Shown here: piece after piece, positions 17,529 through 26,410 of the stretch | How positions within the stretch are numbered: position 1 is the stretch's first letter | Layout of the letters: the number at the start of each line of letters is the position of its first letter | DNA from: Ferruginibacter sp. | GTDB taxonomy: Bacteria; Bacteroidota; Bacteroidia; Chitinophagales; Chitinophagaceae | DNA: 64,000 bases | Direction of reading: 5' to 3' | Assembly: GCA_025350645.1 (NCBI GenBank) | Contig: JANXXM010000029.1 | Location: 30,037-94,036 of the forward strand | Notes under the pieces: generated by a model | The model's database searches: none | Told to the model about the DNA's origin: nothing | Seen by the model: only the letters and a program-made list of their open reading frames with translations | Made by a program: the position numbers and the translations under genes

Positions 17529-17536
17529 TATATTTG
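17529..17536 (+). promoter_or_regulatory. Bacteroidota -7 box for the exported cyclophilin
   Basis: TATATTTG, a full TAnnTTTG match, ends 41 bases before the ATG at 17578. Confidence 0.5.
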
Positions 17537-17577
17537 CAAATAAAAACTCATTTTTTCGCTGATACTAAAATTATTTT

Positions 17578-18360
17578 ATGATAAAAAAGTTTTGTGCATC
17601 CGTTTTATTTGTAACAGTATTTTGCTTTTGTGTAAACGAATCTTTATATGCACAGGTAAAAAAAACAACTGTAAAAAAAACGCCTGTTAAAAAAACGATT
17701 GTTGGCAAAGCAAAACCGGCAGCAGTAAAAACAAGTGTTACCAAGACTAAAACAACTATAAAATCAGCAATTGATTCTTCTATTCAAATAAAAATAACTA
17801 CAGATAGCGGGGTGCTGATGGTAAAATTATATGACAGCACACCACTGCACAGGGATAATTTTGTAAAACTGGTAAAGCAGGGTTTTTATGATAGCCTCAT
17901 GTTTCACCGGGTAATAAACCAGTTTATGATACAGGGAGGCGACCCTAACAGTAAAAATGCTGCAGCCGGTACAATGCTTGGTAATGGTGGAGATGATATG
18001 GCAAGAATACCTGCGGAGTTTAGAACCACTCTTTTTCATAAACGTGGAGCTTTGGCAGCGGCAAGGGATGGCAACCCGGAAAAAGCCAGTAGTGCCTGCC
18101 AGTTTTATATTGTGCAGGGTAAATTATATAAAGACGCAGAGTTGGATATGATAGAAGCCCGCAACGGAGCAAAATTTACCGTAGCAGAAAGAGCTGCATA
18201 CAAAACTGTGGGAGGTACACCTTTTCTAGATAAAAGCTATACCGTTTTTGGTGAGGTAACCAGCGGGTTTGATGTAATAGATAAAATAGCTACTGCTGCA
18301 AAAGACAGAAACGACAGGCCTTTGGGGGATATACGGATGAAGATGGAGATTATTAAATGA
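17578..18360 (+). CDS. exported cyclophilin-type peptidyl-prolyl isomerase
   Basis: 260 residues: signal peptide (about 1-26, ending LYAQ), a Lys/Thr/Val-rich low-complexity linker (about 27-60, repeated KKTPVKKT), then a cyclophilin domain (FHRVINQFMIQGGDP, CQFYIVQG, YTVFGEVTSGFDVIDKI). It presumably folds periplasmic or outer-membrane proteins. The domain contains an insertion between SACQFYIVQG and TPFLDKSYTVFG, as in many Bacteroidota exported cyclophilins. Independent promoter from the cytoplasmic paralogue upstream. Confidence 0.92.
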   Translation: MIKKFCASVLFVTVFCFCVNESLYAQVKKTTVKKTPVKKTIVGKAKPAAVKTSVTKTKTTIKSAIDSSIQIKITTDSGVLMVKLYDSTPLHRDNFVKLVKQGFYDSLMFHRVINQFMIQGGDPNSKNAAAGTMLGNGGDDMARIPAEFRTTLFHKRGALAAARDGNPEKASSACQFYIVQGKLYKDAELDMIEARNGAKFTVAERAAYKTVGGTPFLDKSYTVFGEVTSGFDVIDKIATAAKDRNDRPLGDIRMKMEIIK

Positions 18361-18576
18361 TTTTAAAATCATTGTATTTTACAGATCTTCATCAAACTAT
18401 ATAGAATATTATTTACGAGGGACAAAAGTATTATTTTAACAAACAGATTTTTGCGGCAAGATTTTACAGTCCTACAACGAAAGTGATAAAACAAAAAATA
18501 AAAATAAGAAACGGGATACCAGAGTTCTTTTTCAGCTAAATTACACTGCTATTTATAAACCTAAAAACTTTTTGTA

Positions 18577-18954
18577 ATGAGTTTTCCTATTAATTTAAAG
18601 TATACCAAAGATCACGAGTGGATTTCTATTGAAGGTAATGTAGCCACTATTGGTATTACAGATTTTGCACAGAAGGAACTGGGAGATATTGTATATGTAG
18701 ATATAAGCACCACAGGCAAAGCATTAAGCGCTGAAGATGTATTTGGTACTGTAGAAGCGGTGAAAACAGTAAGTGATCTTTTTTTACCTGCCGCAGGTAC
18801 CATTACTGAAGTAAATCCTGCGCTGGAAGCTAACCCGGAGCTGGTAAACAGCGACCCTTATGGGGCAGGATGGATGGTAAAAATGACGGTAGATAATGTA
18901 GCGGATATAGCAGAGCTGATGGGTGCCGAAGATTATGAAAAATTGGTAGCATAA
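18577..18954 (+). CDS. gcvH: glycine cleavage system H protein
   Basis: The H protein shuttles the aminomethyl group on a lipoyl-lysine between the P, T and L proteins of glycine cleavage. The lipoylation site is K63 in GTVEAVKTVSDL, and the flanking YTKDHEW, IGITDFAQKELGDIVYVD and NSDPYGAGWMVKM are family-typical. 125 residues is normal. The other gcv genes are not in the window, as is common in Bacteroidota. Followed after 59 bases by a VanZ-like gene. Confidence 0.96.
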   Translation: MSFPINLKYTKDHEWISIEGNVATIGITDFAQKELGDIVYVDISTTGKALSAEDVFGTVEAVKTVSDLFLPAAGTITEVNPALEANPELVNSDPYGAGWMVKMTVDNVADIAELMGAEDYEKLVA

Positions 18955-19013
18955 ATGGAGTTCATATATTTAAGACGGAACTTTTAAAAATTTATAATTT
19001 TTCTTTAACCAAC

Positions 19014-19388
19014 ATGTATAAAAAATATTTACCGGGCATTGCCTGGTTTTTTTTGGTGCTTATTTTAATATGCCTGCCGGGCAATGATCTGCCGAGGGCA
19101 AGTAACTGGATGAATATTATTTTTTTTGACAAATGGGTACATACAGGGCTGTTCGGCACATTAGCGTTATTGTTCATGAAGCCGGTAGCAACATCAGGCA
19201 AGCCGAAAAAAATAAAATGGAATGGAGTAATAAAAATTGCAACAGCCATAAGTGTTTGGGGACTTACTACAGAGTTTGTTCAGCGGTTTTTTATACCTGG
19301 TCGCAATTTTGATTTGCTGGATTGGGCAGCAGATAGTTTTGGCGTATTGCTTGCTGTACTAATTTGCCGGTGGTTTTATTTTAAATAA
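19014..19388 (+). CDS. VanZ-like membrane protein
   Basis: 124 residues with about four hydrophobic segments and the VanZ-type pattern KWVHTGLFGTLALLF, TTEFVQRFFIPGRNFDLLDWAADSFGVLLAVL. VanZ was named for low-level teicoplanin resistance, but most chromosomal homologues have no known role. Probably cotranscribed with gcvH. Confidence 0.85.
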   Translation: MYKKYLPGIAWFFLVLILICLPGNDLPRASNWMNIIFFDKWVHTGLFGTLALLFMKPVATSGKPKKIKWNGVIKIATAISVWGLTTEFVQRFFIPGRNFDLLDWAADSFGVLLAVLICRWFYFK

Positions 19389-19491
19389 CTGATAATTCAT
19401 TTTACTACAAGTGGGTAAATTAACTTTAAAAGATATTTTCGTGTTTTAAGTAATATTAGCCATAGTATTAACCTTTCCCCACTAAAAACCT

Positions 19492-19499
19492 TACATTTG
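19492..19499 (+). promoter_or_regulatory. Bacteroidota -7 box for the DUF4290 gene
   Basis: TACATTTG, a full TAnnTTTG match. The ATG at 19505 lies only 5 bases beyond it, about where transcription should begin, so the in-frame ATG at 19523 is the better start. Confidence 0.55.
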
Positions 19500-19522
19500 C
19501 CTATATGCTGAATACAGAAAAC

Positions 19523-20293
19523 ATGGAGTATAATACTACCAGAAATCATTTAATAATGAAAGAATATGGCAGACATATTCAAAAGATGGTAGAGTACCTG
19601 CTTACTTTAGAAAACAAAGAAGAAAGACAACGCAATGCTTATGCGGTTATAGAATTGATGGGGTTTTTAAATCCACATTTAAAGAATGTTGAAGATTTTC
19701 GCCATAAATTATGGGATCACCTTTTTTTAATAAGTAATTTTACGCTGGATGTGGAAAGCCCTTACCCAATACCTACAAGAGAAACACTTAAAGCAAGGCC
19801 CGAAAGACTGCCTTACCCCAAGCACCACCCACGTTACAACCACTTAGGTAAAAATATAGAAGTAGTTATAGACAAAGCCCTTAAAGAAGAAAATCCTGAG
19901 AAGAAACAAGGTTTTGCTAATGCCATTGCTTATTATATGAAGCTTACTTACAGTAACTGGCATAAAGAGTTGGTGCATGATGATACTATACAAAATGAAT
20001 TGAGTAATATGACAAATGGTGAGCTTGAGTTTAATAATCGCCCATTTGTAAAACATCAACCGGCAAGGCCGGAGCGGGATGATTATGGAAGAACAACTTA
20101 CCGCAAAAATAACTTTGGCGGCAGAGATAACAGAAACAACCAGCAACAACAACAGGCAGGAAACAGAAACAGCAATAACAGCAATAATAATAACCGCAAT
20201 GCGCCGCAGGGAGGCAGCAGAGATAATAATGGTAGCAGGGATAGCAGACCAAACAACAATAATAATAACCGAAATTTTAAAAAACGTTTTTAA
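19523..20293 (+). CDS. DUF4290 family protein with Asn-rich tail
   Basis: With the ATG at 19523 (MEYNTTRNHLIMKEYGRHIQ) it has 256 residues. The first ~170 form a helical domain of DUF4290 (RHKLWDHLFLISNFTLDVESPYPIP, AIAYYMKLTYSNWHKELVHDD). The last ~70 are an Asn/Gln/Arg/Gly-rich, disordered tail that may bind nucleic acid or another polyanion, by analogy with RGG/N-rich tails only. It sits directly upstream of murA, a neighbourhood I recall as frequent in Bacteroidota. Function unknown. Confidence 0.85.
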   Translation: MEYNTTRNHLIMKEYGRHIQKMVEYLLTLENKEERQRNAYAVIELMGFLNPHLKNVEDFRHKLWDHLFLISNFTLDVESPYPIPTRETLKARPERLPYPKHHPRYNHLGKNIEVVIDKALKEENPEKKQGFANAIAYYMKLTYSNWHKELVHDDTIQNELSNMTNGELEFNNRPFVKHQPARPERDDYGRTTYRKNNFGGRDNRNNQQQQQAGNRNSNNSNNNNRNAPQGGSRDNNGSRDSRPNNNNNNRNFKKRF

Positions 20294-20313
20294 AATTTTT
20301 CTTTAAAAATATT

Positions 20314-20349
20314 CCCGGTATGTTTTGCAAAAAGCTGCCGGGTTTTTTA
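20314..20349 (+). terminator. terminator after the DUF4290 gene
   Basis: CCCGG (20314-20318) / CCGGG (20338-20342) followed by TTTTTT. The stem is short and the loop long, but the position just after the stop and the T run fit. murA would then need its own promoter; TAACTTTA just upstream of murA is a one-mismatch -7 candidate. Confidence 0.5.
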
Positions 20350-20480
20350 TAACAAAAATAAATTAGGTTTGGTTTATTTAAAACGTATGAATTAATTGTA
20401 TTTCTTTATTCCTTTTATGACAAAAAAACTTTTAAAAATACAATTCGGCCACCATTTAACTTTAATAAAATTTTAAATCA

Positions 20481-21791
20481 ATGAGCATTTTTGAAGTAAG
20501 AGGAGGCAATAAATTAAAAGGTACTATTACCCCACAGGGAGCAAAAAACGAAGCTTTACAAATTATAAGTGCAGTATTACTTACAGCAGATGAAGTGCAA
20601 ATAAATAATATTCCCGATATTATAGATGTGAACCTGCTGATAGAATTGCTGCGGGAAATGAACGTAAAAGTGCAAAAAAAAGATGCGCATACTTACACTT
20701 TTAAAGCTGATGATGTAAATGTTGAATACCTGCAGAGCGAAGATTATTTTAAGAAAAGCGGAAGATTGCGTGGCTCTGTAATGCTTGCAGGCCCATTGCT
20801 TGCAAGGTTTAAAAAAGCCTATTTGCCAAAGCCAGGCGGCGATAAAATTGGCCGCAGAAGATTAGACACACATATAATTGGTTTTGAAAGACTGGGTGCC
20901 AGTTTTTCTTATAACAGCGATACCGGTTTTTTCGCCCTCAAAGCGGATGAGCTAAAAGGCTGCAACATGCTGCTGGATGAACCTAGTGTAACCGGCACTG
21001 CAAACATACTTATGGCAGCCGTGCTGGCAAATGGTACTACCACTATTTACAACGCAGCTTGCGAACCATATATACAGCAGCTAAGCAAAATGCTTATACG
21101 CATGGGTGCAAATATACAAGGCGTGGCAAGCAATATGCTTATTGTAAACGGTGTAGAAAAACTAAAGGGAACAACTCATACCATGCTGCCCGATATGATA
21201 GAAGTGGGTAGTTTTATTGGGCTAGCAGCAATGACGCAGGGAGAGGTTACTATTAAAAATGCAGGTATAAAAGAGCTGGGTATTATTCCCGAAAAATTTA
21301 AACTGCTGGGTATAAAAATGGATTTTAACGGCGATGATATTCACATTCCTTCCCAGGATAAATATGAGATACAACGCTTTTTAGATGGGGGAGTGCTTAC
21401 TATTTATGATAATCCATGGCCAGGTTTTACACCAGATTTGCTCAGTATTATTCTCGTAACAGCTATACAGGCACACGGCAGTATTTTAGTACATCAAAAA
21501 ATGTTTGAAAGCCGATTATTTTTCACGGATAAATTAATAGAAATGGGTGCACAAATTATTCTTTGCGATCCGCACAGGGCAGTAGTTATAGGGCTGGAAA
21601 GAGAAAAGCAATTGAGGGGTATAACCATGAGCAGCCCGGATATAAGAGCAGGCGTTGCTTTATTAATAGCAGCACTAAGTGCTCAAGGAAAAAGTATTAT
21701 TCAAAATATAGACCAGATAGACAGAGGTTACCAGAATATTGATGTACGACTGCGTGCATTGGGTGCAGATATTGTGCGAATTGCCCATTAG
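20481..21791 (+). CDS. murA: UDP-N-acetylglucosamine 1-carboxyvinyltransferase with Asp at the catalytic-Cys position
   Basis: MurA makes the first committed step of peptidoglycan synthesis, adding enolpyruvate to UDP-GlcNAc. The 436-residue EPSP-synthase fold is clear (GAKNEALQIISA with the conserved Lys-Asn, GRLRGSVMLAGPLLAR, DMIEVGSFIGLAAM, RGYQNIDVRLRALGA). The loop that in most MurA reads GGCxIGxRP reads GGDKIGRRRLD here, so Asp121 replaces the Cys that fosfomycin alkylates. The same replacement is known from mycobacterial and chlamydial MurA, which are active but fosfomycin-insensitive; insensitivity here is inference. Confidence 0.95.
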   Translation: MSIFEVRGGNKLKGTITPQGAKNEALQIISAVLLTADEVQINNIPDIIDVNLLIELLREMNVKVQKKDAHTYTFKADDVNVEYLQSEDYFKKSGRLRGSVMLAGPLLARFKKAYLPKPGGDKIGRRRLDTHIIGFERLGASFSYNSDTGFFALKADELKGCNMLLDEPSVTGTANILMAAVLANGTTTIYNAACEPYIQQLSKMLIRMGANIQGVASNMLIVNGVEKLKGTTHTMLPDMIEVGSFIGLAAMTQGEVTIKNAGIKELGIIPEKFKLLGIKMDFNGDDIHIPSQDKYEIQRFLDGGVLTIYDNPWPGFTPDLLSIILVTAIQAHGSILVHQKMFESRLFFTDKLIEMGAQIILCDPHRAVVIGLEREKQLRGITMSSPDIRAGVALLIAALSAQGKSIIQNIDQIDRGYQNIDVRLRALGADIVRIAH

Positions 21792-21912
21792 CAAATAGGC
21801 AACTATAATTTGCAGGATATTATTTTACCAAAAAAAAAATAAAAAAATATTTTTATAAAACTTAAAAGTATTGAAGCTTAATCTTAATACTCAATTCAAG
21901 ATACTCGATACA

Positions 21913-22476
21913 ATGAACAGAATTTTAATTATAACGGCCCCATCAGGTGCAGGAAAAACATCCATTACAAAACATTTAATGGAAAAATTTCCGGTATTTG
22001 CCTTCTCTGTATCTGCAGCTACGAGGCAGCCCAGAGGTATTGAAAAAGACGGCTTAGATTATCATTTTATAACTGCAGATGAATTTAAATTTAAAATACA
22101 GCATAATGAATTTGTGGAGTGGGAAATGGTGTATGAAGGAAAATATTATGGTACATTAAAAGCAGAACTTATACGGATATGGAATGATGGAAAAATACCC
22201 GTGCTGGATATTGATGTGAAAGGCGCCATACATGTACAACAGCAATTTAATGAAGGTACATTAAGCCTTTTCATAGAACCACCGTCTGTAGAAGAACTTA
22301 AAAAACGCCTGCAAAGTAGGGGTACAGAAACAGAAGAGTCATTGGCGGCAAGGGTAAACAAGGCATCTTACGAATTATCTTTTAAAGATTATTTTAATAA
22401 AACGATCGTAAATGCCGATCTTATCACCGCTTGTGCAGAAGCCGAAAAAATTGTAGCCGCTTTTTTACAGGAATAA
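21913..22476 (+). CDS. gmk: guanylate kinase
   Basis: Converts GMP to GDP with ATP. The P-loop ITAPSGAGKTSI, the GMP-binding SVSAATRQPRGIEKDGLDYHF and the lid region (RLQSRGTETEESLAARV) are present. The ORF track starts at a TTG (21871); the ATG at 21913 (MNRILIITAPSGAGKT) gives 187 residues, the normal size with the P-loop near the N-terminus. Same strand as murA and the following CNNM gene. Confidence 0.95.
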   Translation: MNRILIITAPSGAGKTSITKHLMEKFPVFAFSVSAATRQPRGIEKDGLDYHFITADEFKFKIQHNEFVEWEMVYEGKYYGTLKAELIRIWNDGKIPVLDIDVKGAIHVQQQFNEGTLSLFIEPPSVEELKKRLQSRGTETEESLAARVNKASYELSFKDYFNKTIVNADLITACAEAEKIVAAFLQE

Positions 22477-22510
22477 TATTCGTTTCTTTCTATTTTCTTA
22501 ATTTTATATA

Positions 22511-23803
22511 ATGGATATCCCGGCAATTCTTGCAATATTAATTTCACTTTTTATCATTGGCTTTTTTTCTGGTGTGGAAATAGCTTTTGTATCTGCCAAT
22601 AAATTATCGCTTGAGCTTAATAAAAAACAAGGAACCTATAGTGGAAAAATATGGGGTGGCTACGCAGATAATCCTGCAAAATTTATTGGCACCACACTCG
22701 TAGTTTTAAATATTGTACTGGTTATTTATGGCCTGCTCATTGGTGAAGTATTGTACCCCGTATGGCTCTGGATAGAGCGTCACCTGCCTGCATCATCTGC
22801 CAATTATTTAAGTTTTATAAAACTCTTTGTAGAAACTATTTTAGCTACTACTATCATTTTGTTTGTAGAATTTATTTTTAAAGCATTATTTCGTGCAAGA
22901 AATCTAAGCCTGTTAAATAACGGAATAATTGCCTGGACAGCCCAGTTTTTCTTTTCCATTTTTTCATCTACCGCTTCAGTATTTGTAAGTATAGCAGAGT
23001 GGATATTAAAATATGTTTTTAATGTAAAGATACACGACCGCAAAGAAGTGTTTAGCAAAGTAGATCTGGAGCATTATGTGCAGCAAAATAAAATGCACAA
23101 TGAAGAAGAATCTTCAGAAATAAATAAGGAACTTTTTGAGAATGCTTTATCGCTGGGAGATGTGCGCCTGCGGGAATGCCTTGTACCACGAAAAGAAATT
23201 GTGGGTACCGAAAAAAACAGCACTATTACTGAGGTAAAAAATATTTTTATAGAAACAAGGCTAAGCAAACTCGTTGTTTACGATAAAAATATTGATACTA
23301 TTACAGGGTACATTCACCAGTTAGATTTGTTTAAAAACCCGGCAACAATAACCGAAATTTTATTGCCCATCCCTACCGTACCAGAGAGCATGAGCGCTAC
23401 AGATCTAATGAACAAATTTAGTAAAGAACGCAAAAGTATAGCATGGGTTATAAATGAATTTGGTGGCACTGCAGGTATTGTAACTATGGAAGATTTGCTA
23501 GAAGAAATATTTGGGGAAATAAAAGATGAGTATGATGATGTGGAGGATTTTGTAGACAAACAAATTGCAGACAATGAATATATTTTTGCCGGGCGTATGG
23601 AGTTGGATCTGATAACAGAAAAATATAGCATTGCTTTTCCGGCAGATGAAAGTGCCGAAACCCTTTCTGGCTTTATCATACAACATAATGAAGCTATACC
23701 GTTGCAAAAAGAGCAAATAATTATTGGCAATTATGAATTTACCATTCTTAACGTAAGCGATACAAGAATAGAAACGGTAAAAATGAAAGTACTTCGTAGA
23801 TAA
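22511..23803 (+). CDS. CNNM/CBS domain membrane protein (CorC/HlyC family)
   Basis: 430 residues: CNNM transmembrane domain (about 1-190; GFFSGVEIAFVSANKLSLEL), CBS pair (about 205-335; INEFGGTAGIVTMEDLLEEIFGEIKDEYDD) and a C-terminal CorC/HlyC domain. It is a paralogue of GldE in this window; the shared block EFGGTxGIVTxEDxxEEIxGEIKDE is nearly identical. Family members are linked to Mg/Co efflux or membrane stress. It follows gmk by 34 bases. Confidence 0.88.
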   Translation: MDIPAILAILISLFIIGFFSGVEIAFVSANKLSLELNKKQGTYSGKIWGGYADNPAKFIGTTLVVLNIVLVIYGLLIGEVLYPVWLWIERHLPASSANYLSFIKLFVETILATTIILFVEFIFKALFRARNLSLLNNGIIAWTAQFFFSIFSSTASVFVSIAEWILKYVFNVKIHDRKEVFSKVDLEHYVQQNKMHNEEESSEINKELFENALSLGDVRLRECLVPRKEIVGTEKNSTITEVKNIFIETRLSKLVVYDKNIDTITGYIHQLDLFKNPATITEILLPIPTVPESMSATDLMNKFSKERKSIAWVINEFGGTAGIVTMEDLLEEIFGEIKDEYDDVEDFVDKQIADNEYIFAGRMELDLITEKYSIAFPADESAETLSGFIIQHNEAIPLQKEQIIIGNYEFTILNVSDTRIETVKMKVLRR

Positions 23804-23830
23804 AATATTTTCAGCAACTAATTTTGCAGC

Positions 23831-24892
23831 ATGACAATTGGCGCACATATTCCCTCAGCAAAAATAAACGGGCTGCTGCATTCCTCTCTTATATTACTCG
23901 CAAAAAAATATCCTACCAATCATTTTATTTTTTTTGTAGAAAAAAAAATAAAACTACTTGTAAATAATTGTACAGTTGTAATCATCTCCCCAAAGCCAAA
24001 AAATAAATTATTGCAGCATTATTGGTACAATTATAAATTGCCTGCATTGCTTAAAAGATACGATGTAAATACTTTTATAAGTACCGCTGATATGCTTTCG
24101 CTAAAAACAACTATTGATCAATATCTTTTGTTTGAGGACGATGTTTTTGCAACTGAAAAAAAATCAAATAATTATTTTAAAAAAATATTTAGCAGTAATC
24201 TAAAAAAAGCAAGAGGAATATTTGTAGCAGAAGAAATTTTTAAAACCAATGCAATTTCTCGTTTGCCGGATGGCGAAGAAAAGATAAAAGTTGTTTTTCA
24301 CGGCATTGGGGACAAAAAACTGCCTCTTGGATTTACTGATCAGCAATCAGTTAAAAACCAATATACAGAAGGATTTGAGTATTTTCTTTATTTTGTAAAT
24401 TCTTATACCGCTGTACATTTAGTAATAATCCTCAAAGCATTTTCTCTTTTTAAAAAGTGGCAAAAATCTTCTATGAAATTGGTTTTTATATTGCAAAATA
24501 TTAAAGAAGAGGGATTGATAAACGATTTTAAAAATTATAAATATAAAAACGATATTGTTTTTGTAACGGATAAACATAATAGTGCTTATATTTTACAAAC
24601 TGCATACACTACCATTTGTTTTGAAAAGTATGCGGGAAACAATAAAATTTTTGAAGCAGTACAATCTGGCGTTCCTGTTATTGCAGATGAAACAGCAATA
24701 AATACAGCAGTTTTTACAAATACAGTTTTATTTTGCGAGATAACAGCGCAATCTTTATCACAAAAAATGATGTTGCTCTACAAAGATGAATTTGAAAGAA
24801 ACAGATTGATTGAAGCAGGGTATAGTAAAGCAATAAAATATAATAGTGAAGCTGCCGCACATAAAATATGGGATACACTTACAGAAGTATAA
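23831..24892 (+). CDS. divergent glycosyltransferase-like protein
   Basis: 353 residues, no membrane segment. The overall pattern resembles a GT-B glycosyltransferase: an N-terminal half with short beta/alpha units (TFISTADMLSL) and a C-terminal Rossmann-like half ending KIFEAVQSGVPVIADETA...LIEAG, which matches the nucleotide-sugar binding ExxxxGxPVI region of family 4 enzymes. Most other family motifs are weak. It starts 27 bases after the CNNM gene, with a TAATTTTG box at 23819-23826 that may be a weak internal promoter. The gene is notably AT-rich. Donor and acceptor unknown. Confidence 0.65.
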   Translation: MTIGAHIPSAKINGLLHSSLILLAKKYPTNHFIFFVEKKIKLLVNNCTVVIISPKPKNKLLQHYWYNYKLPALLKRYDVNTFISTADMLSLKTTIDQYLLFEDDVFATEKKSNNYFKKIFSSNLKKARGIFVAEEIFKTNAISRLPDGEEKIKVVFHGIGDKKLPLGFTDQQSVKNQYTEGFEYFLYFVNSYTAVHLVIILKAFSLFKKWQKSSMKLVFILQNIKEEGLINDFKNYKYKNDIVFVTDKHNSAYILQTAYTTICFEKYAGNNKIFEAVQSGVPVIADETAINTAVFTNTVLFCEITAQSLSQKMMLLYKDEFERNRLIEAGYSKAIKYNSEAAAHKIWDTLTEV

Positions 24893-24935
24893 AAGCATAA
24901 AACCTGTTAACTTCGCACTTCGAAAAATTATAAAT

Positions 24936-25283
24936 ATGCACAAATCATCTATAAAAATTGATATCTTACTGAGTGCGGATAAAGTGCCGGAAAACATTAC
25001 GTGGAATGCAACAGACAGCAGTGCAGATATGACACAAAAAGCAAAAGCGATGTGTATTGCATTTTGGGATGCTGCAGATAAAACTGCCCTGCGTATAGAT
25101 CTTTGGACAAAAGATATGATGGTAGATGAAATGGGAGAATTTTTTTACCAGATGTTTTTTACCATGGCAGATACTTTTAACAGGGCCACACAAGATACTG
25201 TGCAGGCAGAAGAAATAAGGGTATTCGCAAATAGTTTTATTAAAAAATTTAGAGATAAACAGGTAAAAGAAAACAGCGCTTAA
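24936..25283 (+). CDS. gldC: gliding motility protein GldC
   Basis: GldC is a small soluble protein of the gliding gene set. The 115-residue product from the ATG at 24936 (MHKSSIKIDILLSADKVPENITWNATDSS) matches the family in length and in LRIDLWTKDMMVDEMGEFFYQMFFTMADTF. The ORF-track start (24846) would overlap the preceding gene by 47 bases and adds 30 residues with no family match. gldB, which often sits beside gldC, is not here. Confidence 0.9.
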   Translation: MHKSSIKIDILLSADKVPENITWNATDSSADMTQKAKAMCIAFWDAADKTALRIDLWTKDMMVDEMGEFFYQMFFTMADTFNRATQDTVQAEEIRVFANSFIKKFRDKQVKENSA

Positions 25284-25367
25284 ATAAATTACATAATAAA
25301 ATAAGCGAACTACATGGCACAGTGTAAGAAAAAAAAGTGCATATATTTTTTAAATAAATACAAAAAT

Positions 25368-25375
25368 TAAGTTTG
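25368..25375 (+). promoter_or_regulatory. Bacteroidota -7 box for the YqeY-like gene
   Basis: TAAGTTTG, a full TAnnTTTG match. The ATG at 25384 falls at about the expected transcript start, so the ATG at 25414 is preferred. Confidence 0.5.
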
Positions 25376-25413
25376 CCACAGCAATGCTGTACAAGTTTTT
25401 AAAATTAAAAATA

Positions 25414-25863
25414 ATGAGTTTAGAACAAAACATTATGGCATCTATGAAAGATGCAATGAAAGCAAAAGATGAAGCAAAGCTTCGTTCCTTAAGAGCCATA
25501 AAAGCAGAAATAATAAAAGCAAAAACAGAACCAGGTTCAGGGGGCGAAATTGATGAAGCTACAGAACAAAAGTTTTTGCAAAAAATGGTAAAACAACGCA
25601 AAGATTCTTTGGAAATATTTGAGAAGCAGGGTAGGGAAGATCTTGCAATAAAAGAAAGAGAAGAACTTGCAGTAATAGAAAAATTTTTGCCGGCGCAAAT
25701 GAGCATGGCAGATATTACTGCAATTGTAAAAAACATTATAACCAGCACTGGTGCATCTTCCGCAGCCGATATGGGTAAAGTAATGGGTGCGGCTACCAAA
25801 CAACTTGCCGGCAAGGCAGATGGCAAAATGATTAGTGGAATCGTAAAATCTTTATTAGCCTAA
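25414..25863 (+). CDS. GatB/YqeY domain protein
   Basis: 149 residues from the ATG at 25414 (MSLEQNIMASMKDAMKAKDEAKLRSLRAIKAEI). The YqeY-type helical domain shares its fold with the tRNA-binding tail of the GatB amidotransferase subunit; motifs include KQRKDSLEIFEKQGREDLAIKEREELAVIEKFLP and MGKVMGAATKQLAGKADGKMIS. The function of stand-alone YqeY is not established. The next gene, cvpA-like, starts 11 bases later. Confidence 0.9.
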   Translation: MSLEQNIMASMKDAMKAKDEAKLRSLRAIKAEIIKAKTEPGSGGEIDEATEQKFLQKMVKQRKDSLEIFEKQGREDLAIKEREELAVIEKFLPAQMSMADITAIVKNIITSTGASSAADMGKVMGAATKQLAGKADGKMISGIVKSLLA

Positions 25864-25873
25864 ACTTTATGCA

Positions 25874-26410
25874 ATGATAATAGATGCCAGCTTTATAATA
25901 CTTATGGTGCTGGCCGTTTACAAGGGCTTGCACAAAGGATTTATTGTAGCAGTTTTTTCTGTAGTTGGTTTTATTGTGGGGTTGGCAGCAGCATTAAAAT
26001 TATCCGCTTTTGTAGCTGCAAAACTTACTACACAGGTAAATGCTGGCAGCAAATGGCTGCCGGTAGTTTCTTTTTTATTAGTATTTATTGCCATTGCATT
26101 CCTGGTAAATTTTTGTGGTAAGCTTATTCAAAAAATATTTGAAACCGTAATGCTGGGTTGGGTAAACCGTATAGGCGGTGCATTGCTTTATGCACTGTTG
26201 TATAGCATCATCATCAGCATATTTTTATTTTATGCAGTACAGCTTCATTTCTTAAAAACAGAAACTATTAGCGCTTCTGTAATATACCCGTACTTGCAGC
26301 CCTTAGGTCCAAAAGTTATTGGCGGCTTTGGTTTTGTTATCCCCTGGTTTAAAGATATGTTTGCCCAGTTGCAACATTTTTTTGAAGAGGTTGCTGCCTC
26401 AGCAAAATAA
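25874..26410 (+). CDS. CvpA family membrane protein
   Basis: 178 residues with four hydrophobic segments (about 5-22, 25-48, 63-85 and 100-125), matching the CvpA/colicin V production family (YKGLHKGFIVAVFSVVGFIVGLAAALKLS, GWVNRIGGALLYALLYSIIISIFLFY). In other bacteria CvpA is linked to envelope homeostasis. Probably cotranscribed with the YqeY-like gene. Start is the ATG at 25874 (MIIDASFII). Confidence 0.88.
   Translation: MIIDASFIILMVLAVYKGLHKGFIVAVFSVVGFIVGLAAALKLSAFVAAKLTTQVNAGSKWLPVVSFLLVFIAIAFLVNFCGKLIQKIFETVMLGWVNRIGGALLYALLYSIIISIFLFYAVQLHFLKTETISASVIYPYLQPLGPKVIGGFGFVIPWFKDMFAQLQHFFEEVAASAK

Noticed and set aside
18355-18373. AATGATTTTAAAATCATT at the end of the exported cyclophilin
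   Set aside because: Palindrome without loop or T run; probably chance in AT-rich DNA, so not listed as a terminator.
19844-20152. 102-aa minus ORF opposite DUF4290
   Set aside because: Antisense frame without domain or start context.
20079-20252. Overlapping ORFs in the Asn-rich tail of the DUF4290 gene
   Set aside because: Low-complexity AAC/CAG codons keep other frames open; these are shadows.
24846-24935. N-terminal extension of gldC
   Set aside because: Overlaps the glycosyltransferase-like gene; GldC homology begins at the ATG at 24936.
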